A DNA stretch of 64,000 nt, taken from Rhizobium grahamii CCGE 502 (GTDB taxonomy: Bacteria > Pseudomonadota > Alphaproteobacteria > Rhizobiales > Rhizobiaceae). Below the pieces are notes generated by a model. That model saw only the letters and a list, made by a program, of their open reading frames with translations. It made no database searches and was not told where the DNA came from. Positions within the stretch are counted from its first letter, which is position 1. Each line of letters starts with the position of its first letter. Made by a program: the position numbers and the translations under genes. The DNA is taken from NCBI RefSeq assembly GCF_000298315.2, contig NZ_AEYE02000001.1, positions 62,001 to 126,000 of the forward strand, given 5' to 3'. Below, in pieces: positions 1-9,632 of this stretch.

Positions 1-150
1 ATCGACAATGCGGCCGCTCGCATCGAGAAACTTCGCCTTGTACGCGCCCCATGCTTCCGGGGTGATCCCCGGACCTTGCGCTTCGGCGGACTGGCAGAAA
101 GCGGCAACCGCAAAGCTTGCGGCCCAGATCAGTTTTAGAAGCCTCTTCAT
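1..150 (-). CDS. bcsZ: Cellulase BcsZ-like (glycoside hydrolase family 8), 5' end only
   Basis: Only the first 50 codons lie inside the window; the gene continues beyond base 1. They encode a signal peptide (MKRLLKLIWAASFAVAAFCQ, then SAEA at the likely cleavage site) followed by a segment ending WGAYKAKFLDASGRIVD, which resembles the N-terminus of secreted family 8 endoglucanases of cellulose operons. The ATG (150-148) overlaps the bcsB stop codon in an ATGA arrangement, so it is the last visible gene of the bcsN-A-B-Z operon and is probably translationally coupled. In characterised systems BcsZ trims nascent cellulose in the periplasm. No catalytic residue is visible, so the assignment rests on position and the N-terminal match. 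Confidence 0.75.
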   Translation of the reverse strand, partial: MKRLLKLIWAASFAVAAFCQSAEAQGPGITPEAWGAYKAKFLDASGRIVD

Positions 151-2660
151 TCGCGCCTGCCCAGCCTGGAAAGCATGCCAGCCGTTGTCACTCCGATCAG
201 CAGCGAAAGGACGACCAGGAGGAACGCGTAAGACAGGATGTTGGTCGACAACCAGTTCGCGGCGATCAGGCGGTAGTTTGAAATTGACCACGGCTGAGAG
301 GTCACGAAGTCGAAGCGGCCAACCGGGACGCTGACGATCTTACCGGTCTTGCTGGAATAGGTGGTGATATGACCGGCGACCTGCGGCCAGTTGACTTGTG
401 CGGTGAGTGCCTCGGCACCTTCGCGCAGATCGTTAGCGGAGGGAGCCGTGACAACGGTCCAGGTCGATCCCCCTGCTGCGCTCTTACCCTGAGCGATCAG
501 GAAACTCTCGGCGTTAGAAGGCGTGAAGACTTCTTCCGACCCTGGCACGAACTGCAGTGAGCTCAGCGAAATGTCGAAGTTGCGGCGTAGCCACTCCTGA
601 AACGATGTGATTTGCCCACGCCACACGCCGCCACTGACTTTCGAGCGCCAATCGTCGAAGCTCACCGATGGTTCTGTCTGATTTGACTGCGTCGCTGCTG
701 GAGGTTGCCAGGATGCCTGGCTGGTCGTCGCAATGTTCAGTTGCGTGAGCACGGCTGCCGGCATCTGCGAAATGGAACCGATGAAAATTGCGTCCCGTTC
801 GCCGATGGCACCTGGCGTCGCGGCAGGCTCCATGTCGAGCGGGCGGCCCGCAGCGACGGCCATTCGGCCGAGCAGCGTCGCGGTCGCAGACAAGGTGTCG
901 CTATCAATCATGTCGATGAAAAGCGGCGTTGGCTGTGTCGCTCGGTTATAGGGATATGCGGTACCGGATAGACCGGCAAGGTTCGGCCGCTGCCCGATCC
1001 GGGCAAAGTCCGGTATGTGAATCTCGCTGGTGTCGAAGAGTGCAAAACGCGGTGCTGCGCCAGCAGTCGTGCCAGGCACGCACACCTCGTCCTCCTTCGT
1101 CATCAGGATGGCTTCGAGCGACAACGTATTCAAGCCCGGCTTGAAATGCCGCATTGTCACGCGAATTGGCAGGTGCCGGAAGATGCCTCCACCTGTCGAC
1201 GAGATCGGCACAGTCGAAGCGATGTTGCCGTTGACATAGATGTCGATATGGCTGCCGGGCAGGATGTTTTGTGTGTAGGCTGCGTCCAGCAGGACGGTGG
1301 CGTCGCCATAAGCGTTCGCATAGAAATCGGACGGCACGCCGATATTGAAATTGGTCCGGAAGCGGCGTCCGGAAAACTCCGCCGTCTTCACGCCGAGCTG
1401 CGAAAAGGTGAGGTTCGTGTCGGAGAGAACCAGCGGCGCATCCGGAGCACTCCAGCGCTGCGTTGCCAGCGTGTCGCGAACAGCCGTCGCGGGACGGTCG
1501 GTAGGCGAAACGATCGTGTCGATCGCGGACGAAATTGCGGGCCAGGATGGGCCGCTGATCAAGAGAATCGGGGCCCCCGACTTCGGGTCCGTCACGAACG
1601 AGGCCGACGGCGCCGTCTGGGCGGCCGGCGGCGGAGTGATGACTGGCTGGAGTTCGGCCGGCGTTCCCACGACAACGGTCATGCGCCCGGCTCCAGGCTG
1701 AGGAAGTGAGCTCGGGCTGAAGGAAAATGTCTGGTTCGGCATGCCGCTCAGAACAGCAAGTCCCTGCGCTAGGCGTAGCAGCGGCTTTGTCGTGCCTGGC
1801 TGCTGGAGCGCCGGCACGACAAAATTGAACTGCGTCCTGCCGGTTTCATCGACACCGATGGCGCGAATGGCATCCGTGCTGGAAAACTTGGCTGCCTCTT
1901 GCCCGCTGAAGCTTAGATAGGTCTTTGCGGGGTCGATGTCCGACCAAAGTTCATAAGTGGATTGAACAGTACAATCAGTGCGGTGGCGCTGGGTTGCTTC
2001 AAATGTGAGGAGATTCGCGCCCGGTTGCAGCAGCCCTGCGGGCACGTCGAAAGAAACGTTCGATGGTGCGTCCGAGGAGCCAATCTGCTGTTGCCCGACG
2101 ATCCGATTGTTCAGAAGAACCGTCAGTTCAGACGCCTCCGGAGCAACGACGACAGCATTCTGATAGGAGAAATTGAACTTCGCCGGTGCTGCGGCCTGCT
2201 CCGGTGTGATGTAGACCGACCACGATTTGCGATCATACTCGCCATCCAACCCGAACTTGGTAAATGGAATAACAAATCTCTGGAGCGCATCGGCGGTTCG
2301 CTGGCGAACTGGTGGCGGCGCTTCTGCAGGCGCCGGGCCGACGGGTGCAGCAGATTGGGGGCGAGGCGGTTCCGCCTGCGCGGGCGACGCTGCCGGTGAC
2401 GGCGCCGGGGCCGGAGATGGTGAGGCAGGTGCCATCGAGAACGGAGGAGTCGCGGAAGTCGCCGAGGGTGCCGGGCTTGTCGGTGCAACGGAGGTCTGTG
2501 GGACCGTCGCCGGTGCAGGCGCCGCCGGCAATGTCAATCTCGGCACCATTGGCGTGCTGCCTTGCTCGCGCTCGCCCGACATGTCGAAAGGCGCCGTCTG
2601 CGCATAGGCAATTGTTGAGGCGGCAAGAACGAACGCAGAGATCGATGCGATCTTCTTCAT
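147..2660 (-). CDS. bcsB: Cellulose synthase periplasmic regulatory subunit BcsB
   Basis: The 837-residue protein has a signal peptide (MKKIASISAFVLAAST, cleaved near AYA-QT). An Ala/Pro-rich linker of about 80 residues follows, then the long carbohydrate-binding and flavodoxin-like periplasmic region of BcsB. A single C-terminal transmembrane anchor lies around residues 806-828. BcsB guides the glucan from the BcsA pore into the periplasm and its tail helix is needed for synthase activity. The start was placed at ATG 2660 because it overlaps the bcsA stop (TGATG) and opens directly into a signal peptide. The frame stays open upstream to about 3092 only inside bcsA. The low-complexity Pro/Ala linker is longer than usual and may span the periplasm. 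Confidence 0.93.
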   Translation of the reverse strand: MKKIASISAFVLAASTIAYAQTAPFDMSGEREQGSTPMVPRLTLPAAPAPATVPQTSVAPTSPAPSATSATPPFSMAPASPSPAPAPSPAASPAQAEPPRPQSAAPVGPAPAEAPPPVRQRTADALQRFVIPFTKFGLDGEYDRKSWSVYITPEQAAAPAKFNFSYQNAVVVAPEASELTVLLNNRIVGQQQIGSSDAPSNVSFDVPAGLLQPGANLLTFEATQRHRTDCTVQSTYELWSDIDPAKTYLSFSGQEAAKFSSTDAIRAIGVDETGRTQFNFVVPALQQPGTTKPLLRLAQGLAVLSGMPNQTFSFSPSSLPQPGAGRMTVVVGTPAELQPVITPPPAAQTAPSASFVTDPKSGAPILLISGPSWPAISSAIDTIVSPTDRPATAVRDTLATQRWSAPDAPLVLSDTNLTFSQLGVKTAEFSGRRFRTNFNIGVPSDFYANAYGDATVLLDAAYTQNILPGSHIDIYVNGNIASTVPISSTGGGIFRHLPIRVTMRHFKPGLNTLSLEAILMTKEDEVCVPGTTAGAAPRFALFDTSEIHIPDFARIGQRPNLAGLSGTAYPYNRATQPTPLFIDMIDSDTLSATATLLGRMAVAAGRPLDMEPAATPGAIGERDAIFIGSISQMPAAVLTQLNIATTSQASWQPPAATQSNQTEPSVSFDDWRSKVSGGVWRGQITSFQEWLRRNFDISLSSLQFVPGSEEVFTPSNAESFLIAQGKSAAGGSTWTVVTAPSANDLREGAEALTAQVNWPQVAGHITTYSSKTGKIVSVPVGRFDFVTSQPWSISNYRLIAANWLSTNILSYAFLLVVLSLLIGVTTAGMLSRLGRRE

Positions 2661-4852
2661 CAGCTGCCTGCCTTCGCGGCCTGATGTTGCCGCTCGCGCT
2701 CGGGCCTCATGCTGCGGAAAAGATACACGAGGCCTCGGCTCGTCTGGTAGAGTGAAAGGCCGAGAAACCAGATCGTTCCGCGAATAAGACCAGGATTGTG
2801 GCGGCGTGCCTGCTGGAACTGCGTCCACTGGTCGGAGTTCGCAAATATCAGGTCGGCGATCAGCCGATGGTCGAGGGCATTCTTCGGAACATATTGGCAG
2901 CCAACGGCCAGAATCTCGCCGGAAGGCTGGATGTTTCGGACGATGAGTGGCAGCGTTTCGATGCTTGCGCCGCTGTGTGGCTGGAAACGAATTTCCCCCT
3001 CGGAGCCGATCACCATCGGGTCTAGCTGCTTGTTGAACACATGCAGCCGGGCGCCGTGTACCGACACATCCTCGATCGATGCAGTGTACCACTTACCGCC
3101 GACCCCGAATTCGCAGCGACGGTTCACCCGTACGCGGCGGGACGCGGCCCGCTCGCCACGTTCGGAAACGACTCCGAGGGCGCACCCGGCCATAATCAGG
3201 TTGATGATGTTCCAGCCGCCGACAACGAGGGTGACGTCTGCTTTGTACGGTTCGGCATAGATCCGATAGAATGTCACCGCTAGAGCGACCAACTGTACGG
3301 CAAAGATGACGAAGAACGGTCGGCTGATCTCCGAGAGGCGACTGACGGCAATGGACTCGTCCTTCGCCGTTACTTTGAAGGTTGGCTTTCGCGGATTGAG
3401 CATGACCGAAACCACCGCCGGGAGCAGGTGAACCGTCTGAACATATTCGTAGAGTTCCGAGATCCACGGCCAGCGGAACGACCCATAGAGGTAGTTCTGC
3501 ATCATCAGGTTCACCAGCATGTATGCCAGCGTGTAGGCCAAGAACTCGCCGCCCGATGCGGTGAAGATCTCCAGATCAAAGAAGAGATAGAAAAGCGGCG
3601 CGAACAGGAAGATCGTGCGGGGAAACGGGAAGAGCCAGAAGAGCGTCGACGACATGTAGCAAAGGCGTTGGGGGACCGTCAGACCGCGCTTCAGCAAGGG
3701 GAAGCGGAAGCGCAGAATTTGCATCATCCCCTGTGCCCAGCGGCTGCGTTGGCCAATGAAGCTTGCAAAGGTCGCCGGTTGCAGCCCGGCGATCAGCGGC
3801 TTGTCCACATAGATGCTGTTCCATCCGCTGCCGTGAAGGGCAAGTGCGGTCTCGCAGTCCTCGGTGATGCTGATGCCGCTGAACCCCCCTTGGGATTCCA
3901 GTGCCCTCCGGCTGAGAACGGCGGCAGAGCCGCAGAAGAACGCCGCATTCCATTTGTCGAGGCCGCGCTGGATGATGCCGTAGAACATCTCGTTTTCGCT
4001 CGGCATTCTTTCGAAGGTTCGAAGATTGCGTTCTAGGGGATCCGGGTTGATGAAGAAATGCGGTGTCTGGACGAGGAACAGCTTCGGATCGTCATCGAAA
4101 TAGCCAACAGTTTCGAGCAGGAAGTCGCGTGCTGGCGCGTGGTCGGCATCGAAGACGGCGATCAACTCGCCGCTCGAATGCTTCATTCCGTTGTTGAGGT
4201 TGCCGGCCTTGGCGTGTTCGTTTCGATCGCGCGTGAGGTAGCGGACGTCGAGATCGTCGCAAAGCTTCCTGAGCTCGTTGTGACGCGCCATGGCAGCCTG
4301 GGCCTCGAGCAACTTGTTGGAGTTGCGCTTCTGTAAGGTTCCACCGTCGTCCAGCAGCCAGACGTGCAGTCTTTCGGCTGGATAGTCCATGGCCTTCGCC
4401 GCGGCAAGCGTGTTGGCGAGGAGATGCGAATCCTCGTTGTAGGAAGGGACGAACACGTCGACATGCGGAAACCGCTCTTCCTTGCTCGCGCGCGATGGGC
4501 GCGGAGGCAAGGGCGTGGCCACGATGAACAGGCTGAGCGCCAGCATCGCCACACTGTACATTTCCGCAAGATAGAGCAGCAGACCGGGGATGAAGTTCTC
4601 CGGTTGGTTGATCGGCGGCAGCGTGTTGGTCGTACGCCAATAGACATAGCGAAGAACAATTGAGGTGCCGAAGGCGAGGGCGATCAGCCTCCATGTGCCT
4701 TCCGCCTTCAACCCCTTGATGATCGCCATCACGGCGACAACGACAATGCTCGCGATCAGCTGGGTCTGCAGGTTCACTGGCAATGTGATCAACGCGATCA
4801 CGCACAGAGAAACGATGGCCCACGTAATGATGCTTCGGGCTTTATGCATCAA
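2660..4852 (-). CDS. bcsA: Cellulose synthase catalytic subunit BcsA (UDP-forming) with PilZ domain
   Basis: This 730-residue inner-membrane processive glycosyltransferase (GT2) polymerises UDP-glucose into beta-1,4-glucan. N-terminal membrane helices (about 8-112) precede the catalytic domain. That domain shows the hallmark residues LDDG at 167-170, DAD at 235-237, TED at 330-332 and QRSRW at 368-372 (QxxRW). Further helices follow to about residue 560. The C-terminal PilZ domain has the c-di-GMP-binding RxxxR at R575-R579 and D-x-S-x-x-G at 595-600, so activity should depend on c-di-GMP. The gene lies 54 bases downstream of bcsN and is coupled to bcsB by a TGATG overlap. A membrane diguanylate cyclase is encoded about 7 kb away (12178-13977) and is a plausible activator. 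Confidence 0.96.
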   Translation of the reverse strand: MMHKARSIITWAIVSLCVIALITLPVNLQTQLIASIVVVAVMAIIKGLKAEGTWRLIALAFGTSIVLRYVYWRTTNTLPPINQPENFIPGLLLYLAEMYSVAMLALSLFIVATPLPPRPSRASKEERFPHVDVFVPSYNEDSHLLANTLAAAKAMDYPAERLHVWLLDDGGTLQKRNSNKLLEAQAAMARHNELRKLCDDLDVRYLTRDRNEHAKAGNLNNGMKHSSGELIAVFDADHAPARDFLLETVGYFDDDPKLFLVQTPHFFINPDPLERNLRTFERMPSENEMFYGIIQRGLDKWNAAFFCGSAAVLSRRALESQGGFSGISITEDCETALALHGSGWNSIYVDKPLIAGLQPATFASFIGQRSRWAQGMMQILRFRFPLLKRGLTVPQRLCYMSSTLFWLFPFPRTIFLFAPLFYLFFDLEIFTASGGEFLAYTLAYMLVNLMMQNYLYGSFRWPWISELYEYVQTVHLLPAVVSVMLNPRKPTFKVTAKDESIAVSRLSEISRPFFVIFAVQLVALAVTFYRIYAEPYKADVTLVVGGWNIINLIMAGCALGVVSERGERAASRRVRVNRRCEFGVGGKWYTASIEDVSVHGARLHVFNKQLDPMVIGSEGEIRFQPHSGASIETLPLIVRNIQPSGEILAVGCQYVPKNALDHRLIADLIFANSDQWTQFQQARRHNPGLIRGTIWFLGLSLYQTSRGLVYLFRSMRPERERQHQAAKAGS

Positions 4853-4906
4853 TATCCCTTTGACAATGCAGGCTGGGCGCTTGGGAACACCATAGCCCCT
4901 TCACGT

Positions 4907-5911
4907 CTATCTCTGGCACGCGGCCGTCATGGCCGAATCCCCTATACACTCTGGCAACGGCACCGTGACGCCGCTCGCCGTTACGGTTCTCTGTTGTGTC
5001 TGTTCGTTCGAAGGCGCTGCTGACATGTCTGGTTGCGGCTGACCGCTGGCGCCGTCCGGCAATGGTACACGAGGACCTGTCGGGGGCGGCAATTGCAGAG
5101 GGGCCTCTTCCGCTTTCGGCTGAACGCTGCGTACGCGAACGACACGAGATTGGATTTCCGGACGGGCAGGTTCATAGCCGAAGGCCATCGGCGTGTTCCT
5201 GTAGCCGCCCTCATCAGGATAGATCGGATTGCCAGGGCGTCCGAGTGTTGGATCAGCGCCATGCGGAAATCCAAACGGATTCCAGATTTCTCCATTGAGC
5301 GTCCCAACGATTGTGTAGCCGTACATAATGCCCAGCAACTGCCTTTCGGTTGCTCGTGCATCGCAAAGGCGCAATCGTACCTGGATCATTCCGAAGTTGC
5401 GCGCTTGTGTGTGGGCCGACCGGCTGGAGCGGATCTGCTGCCAGCCGTAAATGCACGTATCGCCTGAACCGCTCTCGCCCGAAGCGTAGCTAAACGGTCC
5501 ATAGCTGTTTTGCAGATAGGTCGTCGATCGCGCCATCTGCACACCGGGCACGGCGGCAAATGCTTCGCGGATTATCCCGTTCTCACTGATCATCTGGTAG
5601 GAAGCGCTTCCGATGCCGGGATTGGCGCCCGACGCACCAAGGAACTGCACCTTAAGAAAATTTTGCCCGGATACGGAAGATGATGTGTAGAGCGAAATCA
5701 TCTGCTCCGTGCCGTTGCCGCGCTTGTGTTCGACGACGCTGACAATCGAAGGGCCGCCTGGCGGAGGCAAAGCCAGTGCCCTTTCGGCGGGGACCGTTTC
5801 GGAAATGTTTGGTGAGCTAACATTTCCCGCAGACTGACATCCGGCCACGAGCCCGGCAAGCAATGCCAAGCCTAATGCCTTCAGCAGACTGAACGTTTTG
5901 GGTCGCCGCAA
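4907..5911 (-). CDS. bcsN: Cellulose biosynthesis protein BcsN (lipoprotein)
   Basis: The product is a predicted outer-membrane or periplasmic lipoprotein that fits BcsN, a poorly understood component of alphaproteobacterial cellulose operons. From the TTG at 5911 the protein begins MRRPKTFSLLKALGLALLAG and reaches a lipobox LVAGC at residues 21-25, a textbook lipoprotein signal. A GAGGA ribosome site lies 7 bases upstream of that TTG. The frame also allows a TTG at 5962, which would add 17 residues before the signal and seems less likely. The mature part has motifs such as VVEHKRGNG and QNSYGPFSYASG and a Pro-rich C-terminus. It is the first gene of the operon, ahead of bcsA. Confidence 0.85.
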   Translation of the reverse strand: MRRPKTFSLLKALGLALLAGLVAGCQSAGNVSSPNISETVPAERALALPPPGGPSIVSVVEHKRGNGTEQMISLYTSSSVSGQNFLKVQFLGASGANPGIGSASYQMISENGIIREAFAAVPGVQMARSTTYLQNSYGPFSYASGESGSGDTCIYGWQQIRSSRSAHTQARNFGMIQVRLRLCDARATERQLLGIMYGYTIVGTLNGEIWNPFGFPHGADPTLGRPGNPIYPDEGGYRNTPMAFGYEPARPEIQSRVVRVRSVQPKAEEAPLQLPPPTGPRVPLPDGASGQPQPDMSAAPSNEQTQQRTVTASGVTVPLPECIGDSAMTAACQR

Positions 5912-6680
5912 TCGTCTTTCCTCACCTCCATACGCAAATTTCGCGCTGGACTTGCGAATCAACGACCCTTGGGGCCGCTACCTATGGTAAACGACGATTA
6001 TGGTTAACCCAACGTTAATGTGAGGGCGACGGTTGTTTGAAGACATCGCATTCAATGAAAAATTGCAAACATCGGATTTTAGCGGCGCGACGAGGGAGAA
6101 AACCACCGGTTCTCTGCCAGGCCAGGCGCCGAAACTTCAACTGTATGATAGATGGTAGCCGGATTTCAACTTCAGATTGCCATGTAATTCTTGTAGATTA
6201 CAGTAATATATACCCCTATTGTTGTAAGAATAGGACAGATATTAACCATTTTACAACAAGAAGGCGCATGCTATTCTTAGAAATCTCTAGGTTTTTAGGG
6301 GTGTTGTCGGAGCTGTTCCGACATCAGACGCCGCACCTGTAGCGGCATTTCGTCTCTGGCCAAATGAGCGCACTGCTTGTTTTTGGCATTGGCTGTATGA
6401 TCAGAAGGCATAAAAACAATCTGGAGGAGACATCGTTGTTTCGTATAGAGACGTGGCTTCTCTTCGGCTTTTCCTAAAGCCGCCGAGGCATGGAGAGCAG
6501 GCAAGTGGCTGGGAACCACCTTCGACCGCACGGTCGGACCGGGATGAAGGTAGCCTGAAACATTCATGAGAGGTGAAAGCGCGGCAATCGTGCCGCTGAA
6601 TAAATGCGGCGGTCGGCGTTTCTAAAAGACGCGGCCGGACGTAAGATTTTGGAAATTCGCCAGGCATTGGAGTGGGTCCG
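5912..6680. other. Long intergenic region between bcsN and the luxR-type gene
   Basis: This 769-base stretch separates the divergent cellulose operon and LuxR-type regulator and must hold both promoters. Its middle part (about 6150-6290) is clearly AT-richer than the surrounding genes. An imperfect inverted repeat, CGACC-GCAC-GGTCG, lies at about 6525-6538. A possible 13-codon reading frame begins with TTG at about 6436 behind a strong GGAGGA. I could not support any larger gene, RNA family or repeat here. Confidence 0.6.
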
Positions 6681-7805
6681 ATGGTCAATAGCTTTGGTGA
6701 AGATATATGCTTGCCGTTGGTGCAGTTGATCTATGAGACCGTTGTGAGCCCGCCCGAGTGGCAAAAGGTCATAGCGGAGCTGATCGACATCACCAAGGCC
6801 GCGGCGGGAGCTGTCGTAGGCTTCAAGGGAGCGGAAGATCGGCGCGCGAGCGTGTTCGCAAAAGGCGTTCCGAAAAGCGCGCTCTCCAACCCTCCGATGA
6901 TTGCCGCATTGCATGCGGCGACGCTTGCCCTGGGGCAAGGAGCGTTCCTGACGATCGATTTAAAGGCAAGGCTCAGTCCCCAATGGGAAGTACCCGTGCG
7001 TGAATGCTTTGGTACGGAGGGTAGCCTTCTGACGCTCGTTCTTGTCAAGGAAGGCGGACGCCGCATTACGCTGATGCTCCATTTCGATCGCCCAGGTCGA
7101 ACCGAAACGGATAGAGCCGCCGAAATGCTGCAGAAATTGCTGCCGCATTTTCAGACGGCCTTTGCCATCCAAAAGGCGACGCTCCTGGAGCGGGAGAGGT
7201 CCGCGCATATGGAGAGCGCCTTCTTCAGTTCTTCCGCACCTTCTGCGATTATCACGGAAGACTATCAGGTGCGTCTCGCCAACGGTAGTTTCGAGAAATT
7301 TGTCGAGGCATCGCACCTGCTTGTCGAATACAGCGATTCGGCGATCGATTTCGTCGATTCGGCCCTTCAGGATGAAGTTGCCCGTCTGATTGGCCTGGCG
7401 ACATTACATGGGCGTGTTCGGCACGTTGCCTGGGTCGAGGACAAGGTCAAGAATGTCAAATGGTTGGTAAGCGTCGATGCCCTGTCGGGGCGTGTTGGCC
7501 TCGGATCGCAATTCAAGAACGTCTTTGCCACCAATGAGCGTGTTTACATGCTGACGATACGCGAACTTGGTGGAAACAGTCTGTTGGCACCTGACACGAT
7601 CAAGTCCATCTTTGGCCTGACCCCGACAGAGGCCGATCTCGCATATTGCCTTCTGAGGGGAGAAACGGCGTCGGAGATCGCGCGCCAACGTGGCGTCTCA
7701 AAGAATACGGTCCACAACCAGCTTGCCTCCGCGATGGCGCGCGTCGGGGTGAACCGGCAGACGCAATTTCTGCACTGCCTGTCGATGCTCTCCGCGATGT
7801 GCTGA
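6681..7805 (+). CDS. LuxR-family transcriptional regulator (C-terminal HTH)
   Basis: The 374-residue protein has a C-terminal LuxR-type helix-turn-helix at about residues 312-370, seen as GLTPTEADLAYCLLRGETAS followed by EIARQRGVSKNTVHNQL. The N-terminal 300 residues match no sensor domain I can name; a weak PAS-like segment may lie around 180-290. There is no receiver-domain Asp pocket and no recognisable acyl-homoserine lactone site, so the signal is unknown. ATG 6681 was chosen because GGAG lies 8 bases upstream; a GTG at 6672 would add three residues. The gene is divergent from bcsN and convergent with the outer-membrane barrel gene of the curli-like group, which makes it a candidate regulator of both. 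Confidence 0.85.
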   Translation: MVNSFGEDICLPLVQLIYETVVSPPEWQKVIAELIDITKAAAGAVVGFKGAEDRRASVFAKGVPKSALSNPPMIAALHAATLALGQGAFLTIDLKARLSPQWEVPVRECFGTEGSLLTLVLVKEGGRRITLMLHFDRPGRTETDRAAEMLQKLLPHFQTAFAIQKATLLERERSAHMESAFFSSSAPSAIITEDYQVRLANGSFEKFVEASHLLVEYSDSAIDFVDSALQDEVARLIGLATLHGRVRHVAWVEDKVKNVKWLVSVDALSGRVGLGSQFKNVFATNERVYMLTIRELGGNSLLAPDTIKSIFGLTPTEADLAYCLLRGETASEIARQRGVSKNTVHNQLASAMARVGVNRQTQFLHCLSMLSAMC

Positions 7806-7813
7806 TCTTTGGC

Positions 7814-9133
7814 TCAGAACCGCCAAGTCACGTTGACGGAGACGTTATAGTCGATGGCGTGGCTCATGCCGATCGTGGGCGATACGCCACCACCGGCATC
7901 CGCGACATAGTCGATTGTTGGCACCTTGTTGACGAAGTTCACGCCGGCGTCCAACCCAACCTGTAGGTTCTCCACCGGCGCGTACCGCAGCCCGGCGCCA
8001 ACGCCGGCAAGCAGGCTGGCGTCGTCGCGCGTTTCGGAGACGAAGTCGAAGTCGCCGGTGGATACGCTTGGCAGACCTGCGGAATAGTGGCTTCTATAGC
8101 GGGAATGAAGGTAAGCGCCGCCGAATCGTGCGTCGAACGAAACGCTGAGATCCGGTTGCAATGCCTTGGTCACAGCCAGTTCGGCCAAAGCGCCGACATA
8201 GCGCGCATCGAGTTCGTCGTTCTGCGCGACACTGACGCCAGGCACCACTACGCCCGGAATGCTGCTCCCGATAACAAGCGTCCTGCGAAAATCTACGTCG
8301 CGATCGATTGATCGATACATTGGCCCGACTTTTGGCGTAATCGCCCAGCCGTCTTGCAGGTCGATCGGAGCACCAAGGAGCAGCGCTTGATCGATTACCG
8401 TGGCATCTTCATTGCGCTCATCCACGATAGCGCTGTTGCTGAGGTCACCTGTCGCCTGCAGCGTGAGGCCTGTATTGTCGGCAAACGCCGCATAGGCAGC
8501 TGCGCTGGGCGTGCCGCCATTGGTCACCAGCGCAGTAAAAACGCCACCGGTAATGGAGCTGCTCGACGCAAACTGCGTAATCCGGCCAGTCGGATCCGTG
8601 GACGACGCCGTGGAGTTGATATGCGCCGCGCCGCCCGCGCTGTCGTTGACTGTCACGTCTGCCACCGCAGCCGCAGGAAGGGTGCCAACAGGGGATGCGG
8701 TCAGAGTATTGATGCTGCCGTTTGCGGCGTTGCCGAAGGTTAAGTTCAGTGAATTCTGTCCGGCAAGGCTCGTGCGGTCAGTGGAATTGGACGAAAGGTC
8801 GGCGATACTGCCGTTCCATTCCAACACAAAGGGCTGCGATCCCATCTGGCCGAGTGGCAAATCCAGGCTGACACCGAGATTGAAGCCGTCATCGGTAACT
8901 CTGCTATCTCCACTTCCGAAGAAGTCGGGCCGGCGCGAACCCCAACTTGGTAGGTTCAGCCAGTTGATCCCGATCCCGATCTGCAGATCCAGTGCAGGCT
9001 CAACACTCTGCGCCGTCGGCGCGGTTTTGATGTCATCGGCAACTGCAATGGAGCCGCTACCTGCAATGCCCGCCAGTGTCGCAACAAGGATAGCAGCCAG
9101 TTTGTGAGACTGAACGGCCCAACAAATCCGCAT
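7814..9133 (-). CDS. Predicted outer-membrane beta-barrel protein of unknown function
   Basis: This 439-residue protein starts with a signal peptide (hydrophobic core LAAILVATLAGIAGSGSIAVA). It ends in alternating strands finishing NVSVNVTWRF, a C-terminal aromatic signature of BamA-assembled barrels. Many amphipathic strands are visible, for example VSFDARFGGAYLHSRYRSHY. A Ser/Thr/Gly/Asn-rich middle section (about 120-245) looks like a loop or passenger. It is not CsgG: no lipobox and none of its typical motifs were seen. It lies downstream of csgH and the curlin gene on the same strand, so a role in curli-like fibre export or anchoring is possible but is inferred from position only. Confidence 0.75.
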   Translation of the reverse strand: MRICWAVQSHKLAAILVATLAGIAGSGSIAVADDIKTAPTAQSVEPALDLQIGIGINWLNLPSWGSRRPDFFGSGDSRVTDDGFNLGVSLDLPLGQMGSQPFVLEWNGSIADLSSNSTDRTSLAGQNSLNLTFGNAANGSINTLTASPVGTLPAAAVADVTVNDSAGGAAHINSTASSTDPTGRITQFASSSSITGGVFTALVTNGGTPSAAAYAAFADNTGLTLQATGDLSNSAIVDERNEDATVIDQALLLGAPIDLQDGWAITPKVGPMYRSIDRDVDFRRTLVIGSSIPGVVVPGVSVAQNDELDARYVGALAELAVTKALQPDLSVSFDARFGGAYLHSRYRSHYSAGLPSVSTGDFDFVSETRDDASLLAGVGAGLRYAPVENLQVGLDAGVNFVNKVPTIDYVADAGGGVSPTIGMSHAIDYNVSVNVTWRF

Positions 9134-9267
9134 TCCCTCATCACCTCAATATGGCCGCCGAAGCACGCCGGCACGACACGCGGAGGTCCATTACTATTAT
9201 AATTTAGTATACAATCAATTAGCCTCGTTTCCTTCATTCGGAAGATCACCCAAACGGTGCATAAATG

Positions 9268-9573
9268 TCACGGCACCGAGACGACGCAGAGCTTCTCGCC
9301 GTCAGGACCGTAGACGGTCAGCCGGGCGCTCCATCCGTTCGGCGACACCGAGACCGTTGATCGCGACAGCGCGAGTCGTCCCGGGTCATCCTTCTGGAAA
9401 TCGCCGCCTTGAACATTGCTTGAAGTATTGCCATTGGCATTCGAGAAAATCTCGAACTGATAGGTTCCTTCGCGGCGGCCGTCACTCTCGATTGTCGGAA
9501 TGAGGGTCATCGCTCCGGCACTTTCCTTATGGTGCTCGATGATGCAAACGACGGGAGGGAGGGCTGCGATCAT
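9268..9573 (-). CDS. csgH: CsgH-like curli assembly chaperone
   Basis: The 101-residue protein resembles CsgH, the alphaproteobacterial inhibitor of premature curlin polymerisation (functional analogue of CsgC). The diagnostic segment is NANGNTSSNVQGGDF, comparable to the SNISQGGDF region of known CsgH, followed by a short beta-rich domain. Two cysteines, near residue 10 and near the C-terminus (EKLCVVSVP), could form a disulfide. The start ATG 9573 has GGAG 8 bases upstream; an in-frame ATG at 9606 would add 11 residues. No clear signal peptide follows either start, which is odd for a periplasmic protein. The gene lies 59 bases after the curlin gene and is probably co-transcribed. Confidence 0.8.
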   Translation of the reverse strand: MIAALPPVVCIIEHHKESAGAMTLIPTIESDGRREGTYQFEIFSNANGNTSSNVQGGDFQKDDPGRLALSRSTVSVSPNGWSARLTVYGPDGEKLCVVSVP

Positions 9574-9632
9574 TGTAGGACTCCAGGCAAAAGAAGTCAG
9601 CGGCAATGCCGCTGACTTTCAAATGTACGATA

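Noticed and set aside
2660-3092. N-terminal extension of bcsB into bcsA
   Set aside because: The extension is read inside bcsA and lacks a signal peptide; the ATG at 2660 opens a clear signal peptide and overlaps the bcsA stop.
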